From positions 310,001 to 374,000 of the forward strand of contig JBOEGE010000005.1 of the NCBI GenBank assembly GCA_050633265.1: a stretch of 64,000 bases of DNA, given 5' to 3'. The notes below the pieces were generated by a model, which was given only the letters and a program-made list of their open reading frames with translations, was not told the DNA's origin and searched no databases. This DNA comes from JBLHZY01 sp050633265. GTDB lineage: Bacteria > Pseudomonadota > Alphaproteobacteria > Rhodobacterales > Rhodobacteraceae. The translations under genes and the position numbers were made by a program. Of the stretch, positions 50,551 to 57,989 are shown one piece after another. The stretch's first letter is position 1, and every line of letters starts with the position of its first letter.

Positions 50551-50973
50551 TTGAAATCCACTGTATTTAAAGCCCTCGCCGCCTGCCTTCTGCTTACCGC
50601 CTGCTCTGCCCCCGCGCTTACATTAATGAGCCGCAGCACAGGCCAAATGGGCACCGGCGCGATTGAAAAAGGCACGCTCGCCAAAGCCGGCGGGCTGACA
50701 ATCGCCTTCAAAAATGAAACCTACCAAGGCCAATGGCTCCCCGTGCGCAACCCCGGCGCCTTTGACTTCGGCCTGATCGACCTTGGCAAACCAACCCGCG
50801 GCAACTTCGGCGCAATCTCCCAATCCGATAGCGGCTTTGGAACCGCCCTGCTGCGCTCCAACAAAGGCAGCAGCATGCGCTGCGAATTCAACTACAACGC
50901 CATGTCCAACTCCGCCGTCGGCATCTGCGAGAAAAACGGCACCGGCGAAGTCTTTGACCTGCAAGCCAACTAA
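50551..50973 (+). CDS. small lipoprotein, unknown function, TTG start
   Basis: A 140-residue protein with a lipoprotein signal peptide: the Lys-containing n-region is followed by ALAACLLLTAC with the lipidated Cys at about 18. The mature domain is beta-rich with two further cysteines (MRCEFNY and GICEKNG) that may pair. The start codon is TTG 50551, with AAGGAAA eight bases before it; the first in-frame ATG lies after the lipobox and would lose it. It lies 17 bases after parE and may be co-transcribed. No family is recognised. Confidence 0.78.
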   Translation: MKSTVFKALAACLLLTACSAPALTLMSRSTGQMGTGAIEKGTLAKAGGLTIAFKNETYQGQWLPVRNPGAFDFGLIDLGKPTRGNFGAISQSDSGFGTALLRSNKGSSMRCEFNYNAMSNSAVGICEKNGTGEVFDLQAN

Positions 50974-50979
50974 AGGAAA

Positions 50980-51010
50980 GCGCCCGCCTCAGGGATGGGG
51001 CGGGCGTTAA
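50980..51010 (+). terminator. GC-rich hairpin after the small lipoprotein gene
   Basis: CGCCCGCC and GGCGGGCG form a stem just after the stop at 50973, followed by TTAATAAG rather than a clean T run. It is probably a weak or partial terminator and marks the boundary to the AT-rich gene that follows. Confidence 0.55.
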
Positions 51011-51056
51011 TAAGTACAGTAACGAGGATGCTTGACCTGAGAAGGAGGCAACGCGC

Positions 51057-51761
51057 ATGCGGAAATTTACATGGATTTCTCTCCGCAAACTAAAGTCAGG
51101 TGAACTTAGCACAACTCTGCGGCTCGTTCATCCAGGCCAAACCAATTTGCTAAACCGCTACCGAATACTTGGAGAAATCCAACAGAATAGCACGAAAACC
51201 TTTTCAAAGTTTTTCGTGACGACCCTTCTGCTCGTCCTGATATTGTGGACTAATGGAAGCACGCACGAAATTACATTTACGCTAGATAAGGTAGAGGTTT
51301 CCGTTCCAAATGGAATAATTTCATTTACCACAAGTCTATTTTTCTTTTTTTCAGTACTGTATCTTCAAAATCTATTCGTGGTCATGTCTACAAAAATTCG
51401 AATGGGCGGAGAATTATCCGACCACGTATTTTCGCTTAATGCATTTGATTTAATAAATGAAAACAATGACTTAGCGCTCTCCGCCCCGATTGCGATCGAT
51501 AATCGCATCAAAGACCCGTTGCTCATAAGAAAACTTCTAGGCATTCTCTATAGCTTAGGCATTATTTTGGCTCTGTGGCCAATAACCATTGTATTTTTTT
51601 TCCTAGTTTCGCATCAATTAGACCTGTTTAGCGCGTGCGGTATAAGCTGGATTGACAAGCTTAGCGCGGGCGGAGGGCTTACCCTACTGGGAATATCCGC
51701 AGTATACTTTTTGTTCTTCAATTTGCCTTTGCCCTTATCGCTCAAAAAGCCTCAAACATGA
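51057..51761 (+). CDS. AT-rich orphan membrane protein, unknown
   Basis: A 234-residue protein with four likely membrane helices (about 53-68, 85-108, 161-182 and 203-222) and a basic cytoplasmic N-terminal part of about 50 residues. No family is recognised. The DNA is visibly AT-rich compared with everything around it, with ATA, TTA, AAA and AGA codons rare elsewhere in the window, and there are no GCC/CGC runs. A strong AAGGAGG site lies eight bases before the ATG. This points to recent transfer. It stands alone between parE/lipoprotein and the cytochrome gene, without visible integrase or repeats. Confidence 0.78.
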   Translation: MRKFTWISLRKLKSGELSTTLRLVHPGQTNLLNRYRILGEIQQNSTKTFSKFFVTTLLLVLILWTNGSTHEITFTLDKVEVSVPNGIISFTTSLFFFFSVLYLQNLFVVMSTKIRMGGELSDHVFSLNAFDLINENNDLALSAPIAIDNRIKDPLLIRKLLGILYSLGIILALWPITIVFFFLVSHQLDLFSACGISWIDKLSAGGGLTLLGISAVYFLFFNLPLPLSLKKPQT

Positions 51762-51829
51762 TGTAGTTGTTTTGGCAGAATTTGCTATGAGCCGTAGCAC
51801 CCTTGTTGAGTTGCGTGGCTTGAAGTCAC

Positions 51830-52252
51830 CTAACGCCCCCCCTGCAACCCCGCCAAATACCGCGCAATCGCCAGAACCGGCGTTGTCGTCTCGACCAGCG
51901 CGCCATCCGCCTCAATCGAGATCGGCGCGCCGCCCAAGAGCGGCCCAAAATCCGCCATCGGCATCCCGTGCCCCTTGCTGCGGCTCACATGCCCGACCTG
52001 CTCCAAAACATAGCCCATCGGGAAAACGCCCGCGTTGCGCGCCGCCAGCCCGCGCAGATCAGGCACCCCGCCCTCAATCAGCGCCGCCATTGTGCCGTTG
52101 CCATCCGCCTTTGCGCCGTGGCACTGGGTGCAATTCTGCGCAAACAGCGCCGCCCCCGATGGCGCGTGAGAAAATCCCGCGCCCTGCTTGCCCGGCCCGC
52201 AGGCCCCAAGGGCGGCCAATGCCGCCGCGCCAATCGCCAATCCTATGCGCAT
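51830..52252 (-). CDS. lipoprotein c-type cytochrome
   Basis: A 140-residue monoheme cytochrome c. The signal peptide ends in LAALGAC, suggesting a lipid-anchored periplasmic form. The heme site is CTQCH at about residues 41-45, preceded by SGAALFAQN. The distal Met is probably in GHGMPMADFGPLL. It resembles small class I cytochromes associated with sulfite or other dehydrogenases, but no dehydrogenase gene is adjacent. It is convergent with the AT-rich gene. Confidence 0.87.
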   Translation of the reverse strand: MRIGLAIGAAALAALGACGPGKQGAGFSHAPSGAALFAQNCTQCHGAKADGNGTMAALIEGGVPDLRGLAARNAGVFPMGYVLEQVGHVSRSKGHGMPMADFGPLLGGAPISIEADGALVETTTPVLAIARYLAGLQGGR

Positions 52253-52550
52253 CTCGCCTCTCTCCTCTCAACCATCCGCCAATTCCCTGCCCGCGCCCCT
52301 TTCGGCCAGCGATTTGCGGCCATGCACAACCAATCCGATCTTTCCGACCATGCAAAGCCAATCAAACCCGCGCCGCTCGCCCCTCAATTCAAAACCGCGC
52401 GGCGCGCCAAATCAAGTCGATCCACCACGCCGAGATTGCCCCCGCCCGCGCCCGATCCACCAACAATCGCGCCCGAAAATCCCCGCCCCAATAAGAGCCG
52501 AAAAGCTCTTTAAAAACTTTAAAGAACGGCCCCAAATTTCTGTAAACTCT
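52253..52550. other. 298-base intergenic region, no gene seen
   Basis: This holds the upstream region of the cytochrome gene and the 3' flank of lolD. Near lolD is an AT-rich part with CTTTAAAAACTTTAAAG (52507-52523) and a 6-bp stem AAGAGC/GCTCTT (52493-52510), possibly a weak lolD terminator. The plus-strand open frames across it are non-coding in composition. Confidence 0.5.
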
Positions 52551-53228
52551 TTAAACAAGTGCCCCGTTTTCAAGCCGAAGCCTGCGATCCATCCGCGCGG
52601 CCAGCTCCAAGTTATGCGTCGCGATCAAAGCCGAAAGCCCCTCATTGCGCACAAGCCCCATAAGCGCCTCAAAAACCAATTCAGAGGTCTCAGGATCAAG
52701 GTTGCCCGTCGGCTCATCTGCCAATAAAATCCGTGGCTTATTGGCCAAAGCGCGGCAAAAGGCGACCCGCTGCTGCTCGCCGCCAGAAAGCGCGGCAGGC
52801 CGGTGATCCGCCCGCGCAGCCACGCCAACACTCTCCAACAAACCCATCGCCCGCGCCTGCGCTTCTTTGCGCCCAACGCCCGCTGCCAATTGCGGCAAAA
52901 TCACATTCTCAACCGCGCTGAACTCCGGCATAAGGTGATGAAATTGATAGATAAATCCAACATCCGTGCGCCGCGCCTCGGTCCGCTTGCGATCCCCCAT
53001 TCGGCTCATATCGATCCCGTCAATCTCAACGATCCCGCTGTCGGCCGTGTCCAAAAGCCCGGCGATATGCAGCAGCGTCGATTTGCCCGCCCCCGAGGGC
53101 GCGACCAATGCCACCACCTCGCCTTTTTCAAGCGAAACAGACGCCCCGCGCAAGACCTGAACCTCGCCCGGCTTACCAGAATTATACGTCTTTTCAATGC
53201 CTTGAAGGTTCAACATCACATCACCCAT
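52551..53228 (-). CDS. lolD: lipoprotein-releasing ABC transporter ATPase LolD
   Basis: LolD powers extraction of outer-membrane lipoproteins from the inner membrane. The 225-residue protein has Walker A PSGAGKSTL, the Q-loop within DVGFIYQFHHL (a LolD/MacB trait), the signature LSGGEQQR and Walker B ILLADEPTG. The start at ATG 53228 follows GGAGG inside the lolC 3' end (8-base overlap); ATG 53216 is a possible alternative. Confidence 0.93.
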   Translation of the reverse strand: MGDVMLNLQGIEKTYNSGKPGEVQVLRGASVSLEKGEVVALVAPSGAGKSTLLHIAGLLDTADSGIVEIDGIDMSRMGDRKRTEARRTDVGFIYQFHHLMPEFSAVENVILPQLAAGVGRKEAQARAMGLLESVGVAARADHRPAALSGGEQQRVAFCRALANKPRILLADEPTGNLDPETSELVFEALMGLVRNEGLSALIATHNLELAARMDRRLRLENGALV

Positions 53229-54504
53229 TGCGCAGCGCCTCCACCGGGTTCATCCGCGCGGCCCGGCGTGCAGGCAGCAAAGTGATCCCAAAACTCAGGC
53301 TCAAGGACAGCACAACCGCGCTCAAAACATCCCGCATCTGCAACTTCGCCGGCAGCTTATAAATCCCCCGCACAGAAGCATCCCAAACATCCCCGCCCGA
53401 GGCCCCATTCACGATCGCCAATATCTGATCGAAATACAGCGAAAACAGGCTTCCCAGAACAACGCCAAATGCTGTCCCCAATAGGCCAACCATCGAGCCG
53501 CAAAGGAAAAATACGCGCATGATCGAGCCCTCCGTCAGACCCATCGTGCGCAGAATGCCAATGTCGCTGCCCTTGTTTTTGACCAGCATCACGAGGCCCG
53601 AAATGATGTTGAGCGAGGCGATCAAAACCAGCACCGACATCAGCACAAACATCACCGTATCCTCGACCTCAAGCGCGCGCAGAAAGCTGCCCGAACTGTC
53701 GCGCCACGTCCAAAGCAAGGTGCCCTCGCCGCCCGCCTCCAACAGCGCATCATTCAGCGCTTCAATCCGATCCGGCTCGGCCACCATCACTTCAATCTCA
53801 TCGGCCACACCATCGCGATTGAAATAGCTCTGCGCCTCGGCAAATGGCATATATATCCGTGTTTTATCAATATCATAGCGCCCGGCGGTAAAGATATAGA
53901 CCACCTCATAAGCGTTGATCCGCGGCGAGGTTCCAAAGGCTGTGCGCGCGCCGTTGGGCGAGATCAGCTTGATCGTATCGCCCACCGTCACCCGCAATTC
54001 CCGCGCCACACCAGAGCCGATCGCAATCCCGGTTTGAAACGTCCCGATCGCCCCCTGTGACGTCACCGGATCGGCAATGCGCGGGATCGTCATCAAGTTT
54101 TCCCCTGTGATTCCAAAGACTTCGGCGAAAGCGTTGGATTGCCCGGCCGAAGCCATGACCTGCCCGCGCACAAGCGGCGCAGCGCGGATTACGCCCTCAA
54201 CAGCGCCGATCCGCGCGGACATGTCATCATAGTCGCGGATAGCGCGGCTGGTGGCGCCTGTTTCGGTTGCATAGACGCGCGAATAAGCGGTCACATGGGC
54301 GTTGGAGCCAAGGATCGTATCAACAAATTCGGCGCGAAATCCAGCCCGCACGGAAAGGGTAATGATCAAAGCCGCCACGGCCAAAGTGATCCCGATAAAC
54401 GAGATCAAGGTCATCACGCTGACACCGCCTTCCGAGCGGCGCGCGCGCAAGAAACGCCACGCGATCAACCATTCAAAACGCGCAAAAGGTGGGGTTTGGG
54501 CCAA
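53221..54504 (-). CDS. lolC: lipoprotein-releasing permease LolC/LolE
   Basis: A 427-residue MacB-type permease with a first membrane helix near residues 28-48, a large periplasmic domain (about 50-280) and three C-terminal helices. FEWLIAWRFLRARRSEG and VSVMTLISFIGI at the N terminus are typical of LolC/E. Many alphaproteobacteria have a single LolC/E-type (LolF-like) permease. The start is TTG 54504, with GGAG seven bases before it and no suitable ATG. It overlaps lolD. It supplies the lipoprotein trafficking needed by the lipoproteins elsewhere in the window. Confidence 0.92.
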   Translation of the reverse strand: MAQTPPFARFEWLIAWRFLRARRSEGGVSVMTLISFIGITLAVAALIITLSVRAGFRAEFVDTILGSNAHVTAYSRVYATETGATSRAIRDYDDMSARIGAVEGVIRAAPLVRGQVMASAGQSNAFAEVFGITGENLMTIPRIADPVTSQGAIGTFQTGIAIGSGVARELRVTVGDTIKLISPNGARTAFGTSPRINAYEVVYIFTAGRYDIDKTRIYMPFAEAQSYFNRDGVADEIEVMVAEPDRIEALNDALLEAGGEGTLLWTWRDSSGSFLRALEVEDTVMFVLMSVLVLIASLNIISGLVMLVKNKGSDIGILRTMGLTEGSIMRVFFLCGSMVGLLGTAFGVVLGSLFSLYFDQILAIVNGASGGDVWDASVRGIYKLPAKLQMRDVLSAVVLSLSLSFGITLLPARRAARMNPVEALRNG

Positions 54505-54582
54505 AGCTCTGCTCCGATTATTTTGCGCTCAGAGTGTGGTTTGGGGCGGCGAAGGTCAAGGGCGGGCAAGGGCCCAGGCTTC

Positions 54583-54620
54583 ACAAAAGAAAGAGCCTGC
54601 AAGGATCACTCCGCGCAGGC
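54583..54620 (-). terminator. intrinsic terminator of proS
   Basis: GCCTGC (54595-54600) and GCAGGC (54615-54620) form a stem. On the minus strand it is followed by TCTTTCTTTTGTG. It lies about 35 bases after the proS stop and separates proS from lolCD. Confidence 0.7.
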
Positions 54621-54654
54621 CCGCATTTCTCAAAATCAACGCGCGTTTTAGCGC

Positions 54655-55992
54655 TTAAAGCGCGGCGTAAATCGCGGCCACTTTGGCGATGGCTTCCTCT
54701 GGCGGCAGCTCTTCGCTTTCGCCTGTGCGCCGCGATGTCAGCTCGACCACACCGTTCTTCAATCCGCGCGGGCCAACAGTGATCCGCCAAGGCAGGCCGA
54801 TCAAATCCATCGTGGCAAACTTGCCGCCTGCGCGCTCTTTGCGATCATCATAAAGCGGCTCAAGGCCAAGCGCCTCAAAGCTTGCATAAAGCGCCTCGCA
54901 AGCGGCATCCGCCTCTTCATCGCCCTGCTTGAGATTGACAATACCCACATGAAACGGGGTCACGCCTTCAGGCCAGATAATCCCGTTATCATCATGATTT
55001 GCTTCAATAATCGCGCCAAGAAGGCGGCTCACGCCGATGCCGTGGCTGCCCATATGAACGGGCACATGGTTTTGATCTTGATCGACAACAGTCGCGCCCA
55101 TGGCCTCGGAATATTTGGTGCCGAAATAGAAGATCTGCCCCACCTCAATGCCGCGCGCTGTGCGTTGGCGATCAGCGGGCACTTTGGCGAATTCGCTGGC
55201 GTCATGTGTCTCGTCTGTGCGGGCATAAAGCGAGGTGAATTCTTCCATCACGGCGCCGCATTCCGCGACGCTATCATAGTTGATCGCGCGATCCCCAAGG
55301 CGAATATCCGTCACCCCCGCATCATAGAAAACTTCGCTTTCGCCCGTTTCGGCAAGCACGAGGAACTCATGCGTATCATCGCCGCCAATGGGCCCGGAAT
55401 CCGCGCGCATCGGGATCGCCTGAAGGCCCATCCGCTCATAGGTGCGCAGGTAGCTGACCAGATGGCGATTATACGAATGCATCGCATCTTCTTTAGTTAA
55501 ATCAAAGTTATAGCCGTCCTTCATCAAGAATTCCCGGCCCCGCATCACACCAAAACGCGGGCGGATTTCATCGCGGAATTTCCACTGGATATGATAGAGC
55601 GTCAGCGGCAAGTCTTTGTAGCTGTTCACATGGCTGCGGAAAATATCGGTTATCATTTCCTCGTTGGTGGGGCCATAAAGCATGTCCCGCCCGTGGCGAT
55701 CCGAAATCCGCAGCATCTCTTCGCCGTAATCATCATAGCGCCCGCTTTCGCGCCAAAGATCGGCCGATTGCAGCGTTGGCATGAGCATCGGAATATGCCC
55801 CGCACGGACCTGTTCCTCATGCACGATATTCTCAAGCTTGCGCAGCACTTTGAAGCCAAGCGGCAACCAGGAATAGATGCCCGCGGCGGCCTGTTTGATC
55901 ATCCCTGCGCGCAACATATAACGGTGCGAGACGATCTGCGCCTCGGAGGGGTTCTCTTTCAGAACCGGAAGAAAATAACGCGACAGACGCAT
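54655..55992 (-). CDS. proS: prolyl-tRNA synthetase (short, no insertion domain)
   Basis: ProRS charges tRNA-Pro. The 445-residue form lacks the roughly 180-residue editing insertion of E. coli ProS, as usual in alphaproteobacteria. Class II motifs are visible: LPLGFKVLRKLENIVHEEQ (motif 1), FRDEIRPRFGVMRGREFLMKDGY (motif 2) and GSHGIGVSRLLGAI (motif 3), with the anticodon domain at the end. ATG 55992 (MRLSRYFLP) follows AAGGGGC; the upstream frame is rejected. Confidence 0.96.
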   Translation of the reverse strand: MRLSRYFLPVLKENPSEAQIVSHRYMLRAGMIKQAAAGIYSWLPLGFKVLRKLENIVHEEQVRAGHIPMLMPTLQSADLWRESGRYDDYGEEMLRISDRHGRDMLYGPTNEEMITDIFRSHVNSYKDLPLTLYHIQWKFRDEIRPRFGVMRGREFLMKDGYNFDLTKEDAMHSYNRHLVSYLRTYERMGLQAIPMRADSGPIGGDDTHEFLVLAETGESEVFYDAGVTDIRLGDRAINYDSVAECGAVMEEFTSLYARTDETHDASEFAKVPADRQRTARGIEVGQIFYFGTKYSEAMGATVVDQDQNHVPVHMGSHGIGVSRLLGAIIEANHDDNGIIWPEGVTPFHVGIVNLKQGDEEADAACEALYASFEALGLEPLYDDRKERAGGKFATMDLIGLPWRITVGPRGLKNGVVELTSRRTGESEELPPEEAIAKVAAIYAAL

Positions 55993-56115
55993 GTTTTGCC
56001 CCTTTGGGAATAAGTGTTCATAGCGGTTTAGGCGAGGAAACCTGCGCGGGCAAGATAGACTTGCGCGCCGCTTGCGCATAAACATCCCCCAACACCCCGT
56101 TGAAAGGATTAGCCA

Positions 56116-57225
56116 GTGACCTTGCCGCTACGTGAACAAGCCAAATATTGGAGCCTCGCCGCTCTGGCCTTTTTCGTGATCCTCTTCGTTTTGGGCGATG
56201 TGATCCTGCCCTTTGTGCTTGGGATGGCGGTGGCCTATATGCTCGATCCGGTGGCCGATAAGCTTGAGGCATGGGGGGTGAGCCGCGCCCTTGCGACCGT
56301 TTTGATAACGCTTGCCGCGGCGATTGTTTTCATCGTGATGATGCTCTTGGTTCTGCCAACAATGATCAAACAGGCAATCGGGCTGGTTGAAACTGCGCCG
56401 GCGCTGTTCTCCAATTTCCAAGCCTTCCTAACCGAGCGTTTCCCCGATATTTTGGACAGCGAAAGCCAGCTCCATCAAACCTTGCTCAGCATCGGCGACA
56501 CGATCAAATCCAAGGGCGGCGAGTTGCTCAATGGAGCGATCTCTTCGGCTATGTCTTTGTTAAATGTGGTGATTTTGATCGTTCTTGTGCCGGTCATCAC
56601 TTTCTATCTTTTGATGGATTGGGATCGCATGGTCGCGGAAATTGACAGTCTTTTGCCGCGCGATCATGCGCCTGTTATCCGCCGCCTCGCCCATGATATT
56701 GATCGCACTTTGGCCGCTTTTATCCGCGGCCAAGGCACGGTTTGCCTTATCTTGGGCTCGTTTTATGCAGGCGCTTTGATGCTTGTCGGCTTGCAATTTG
56801 GCCTTGTTGCGGGCGCAGTTGCGGGGATCCTAACGATCATTCCCTATGTGGGCGCGATTGTTGGCGGGGGGCTTGCGATTGGGCTTGCGGTCTTTCAGTT
56901 CTGGGGCGAATGGGGGATGATCGCGGCCGTGGCGGGCATCTTTGCCGTCGGGCAATTCCTTGAGGGCAATATCCTAACGCCAAAGCTGGTTGGCTCCTCT
57001 GTTGGCCTGCATCCGGTCTGGCTGATCTTTGCGCTTTCGGCCTTTGGAACGGTGTTTGGCTTTGTCGGCATGCTTGTGGCTGTGCCGGTCGCGGCCTCAA
57101 TCGGGGTGATCGCCCGCTTTGCCATCGCGCAATATCAGGCCAGCCGCCTCTATACTGGGCAAGATAGCGGGCAAGATACCGGGCAAGATAGCGCGGGCCT
57201 GCCAGACGAGCCGCAGGAAGACTGA
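56116..57225 (+). CDS. AI-2E/PerM family transporter
   Basis: A 369-residue inner-membrane protein with about eight helices. N-terminal ILFVLGDVILPFVLGMAVAYMLDPVADKLE and later PYVGAIVGGGLAI and LEGNILTPKLVGSSVGLHPVW are hallmarks of the PerM/AI-2E family, possibly Na+/H+ antiporters or exporters. The start is GTG 56116 behind AAGGA. The tail contains a TGQD/SGQD tandem repeat. The next gene, hda, begins at the base after its stop, so the genes are coupled. Confidence 0.88.
   Translation: MTLPLREQAKYWSLAALAFFVILFVLGDVILPFVLGMAVAYMLDPVADKLEAWGVSRALATVLITLAAAIVFIVMMLLVLPTMIKQAIGLVETAPALFSNFQAFLTERFPDILDSESQLHQTLLSIGDTIKSKGGELLNGAISSAMSLLNVVILIVLVPVITFYLLMDWDRMVAEIDSLLPRDHAPVIRRLAHDIDRTLAAFIRGQGTVCLILGSFYAGALMLVGLQFGLVAGAVAGILTIIPYVGAIVGGGLAIGLAVFQFWGEWGMIAAVAGIFAVGQFLEGNILTPKLVGSSVGLHPVWLIFALSAFGTVFGFVGMLVAVPVAASIGVIARFAIAQYQASRLYTGQDSGQDTGQDSAGLPDEPQED
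57157..57192 (+). repeat. three 12-base tandem repeats at the perM 3' end
   Basis: GGGCAAGATAGC, GGGCAAGATACC and GGGCAAGATAGC follow each other in frame and code for a Gly-Gln-Asp-Ser/Thr repeat in the C-terminal tail. Copy number could vary between strains. Confidence 0.85.
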
Positions 57226-57912
57226 GTGCCCCACCAGCTCACCTTTGATTTGCCCGCGCGCGCGGCCCTGGGGCGGGATGATTTCTTTATCTCCGCCTCC
57301 AATGCGCTTGCCCTTGCCAGCCTTGAGGATTGGGCCAATTGGCCAAGCGGCAAGCTGGTTCTGGCCGGACCAAAGGGGGCGGGCAAAACCCATCTTGCCC
57401 ATGTTTGGGCCGCCGATGTAAACGCCGCCATTATTGACGCTCGCGATCTTGCGCGCGCCGATATTGCGGCCCTTGCGGCCCATCGCTACGTGGTGGTTGA
57501 GGATGCAGATCGCCTGCCCAATGCGGCCAGCGAAGAGGCGCTGTTTCACCTGCACAATCTCACGCTGGCCGAAGGCGGCCGCCTGCTGATCACCGCAACA
57601 GAGGCCCCCGCGCGCTGGAATATCGCCCTGCCCGATCTGGCCTCGCGGATGCAAGGCACGACCCTTGCGCGCATTGATCCCCCCGATGATCCGCTGCTCA
57701 AAGCCATGCTCCTCAAACTGTTTACGGATCGCCAAATCGCCATCCCGCCGCGCCTGATTGATTACCTCGTGCCCCGGATGGAGCGCTCGCACGCCGCCGC
57801 CGCCGCCCTGGTTGAAGCCCTCGATCACGCCTCGCTCGCGGCCCGAAAGCCGATCAATACCGCCATGGCAAGCGCCCTACTGGACAATTCCCCCCCAAAA
57901 GCCGACACTTAG
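57226..57912 (+). CDS. hdaA: HdaA-type regulator of DnaA (DnaA-like AAA protein)
   Basis: A 228-residue short DnaA homologue that stimulates hydrolysis of DnaA-ATP together with the sliding clamp. The clamp-binding-like motif QLTFDLP lies at residues 4-10. Walker A is GPKGAGKTHLAHVW and Walker B-like VVVEDADRL. The C-terminal lid follows, and the DnaA DNA-binding domain IV is absent. The start is GTG 57226 immediately after the perM stop. The order perM-hda-ppk is recurrent in this bacterial group. Confidence 0.88.
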   Translation: MPHQLTFDLPARAALGRDDFFISASNALALASLEDWANWPSGKLVLAGPKGAGKTHLAHVWAADVNAAIIDARDLARADIAALAAHRYVVVEDADRLPNAASEEALFHLHNLTLAEGGRLLITATEAPARWNIALPDLASRMQGTTLARIDPPDDPLLKAMLLKLFTDRQIAIPPRLIDYLVPRMERSHAAAAALVEALDHASLAARKPINTAMASALLDNSPPKADT

Positions 57913-57989
57913 CCCAATCAGCCCGCCCAAATGCCTAAAATTTGGCCCGCTGTCATACCCTTGTCACACCGCGCGCGCATCAGGCCCCC

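Noticed and set aside
51652..52494. Plus-strand frame of 280 codons across the AT-rich gene end and the cytochrome gene
   Set aside because: Product is Pro/Arg/Ser-rich and crosses a clear cytochrome c gene with CxxCH on the other strand.
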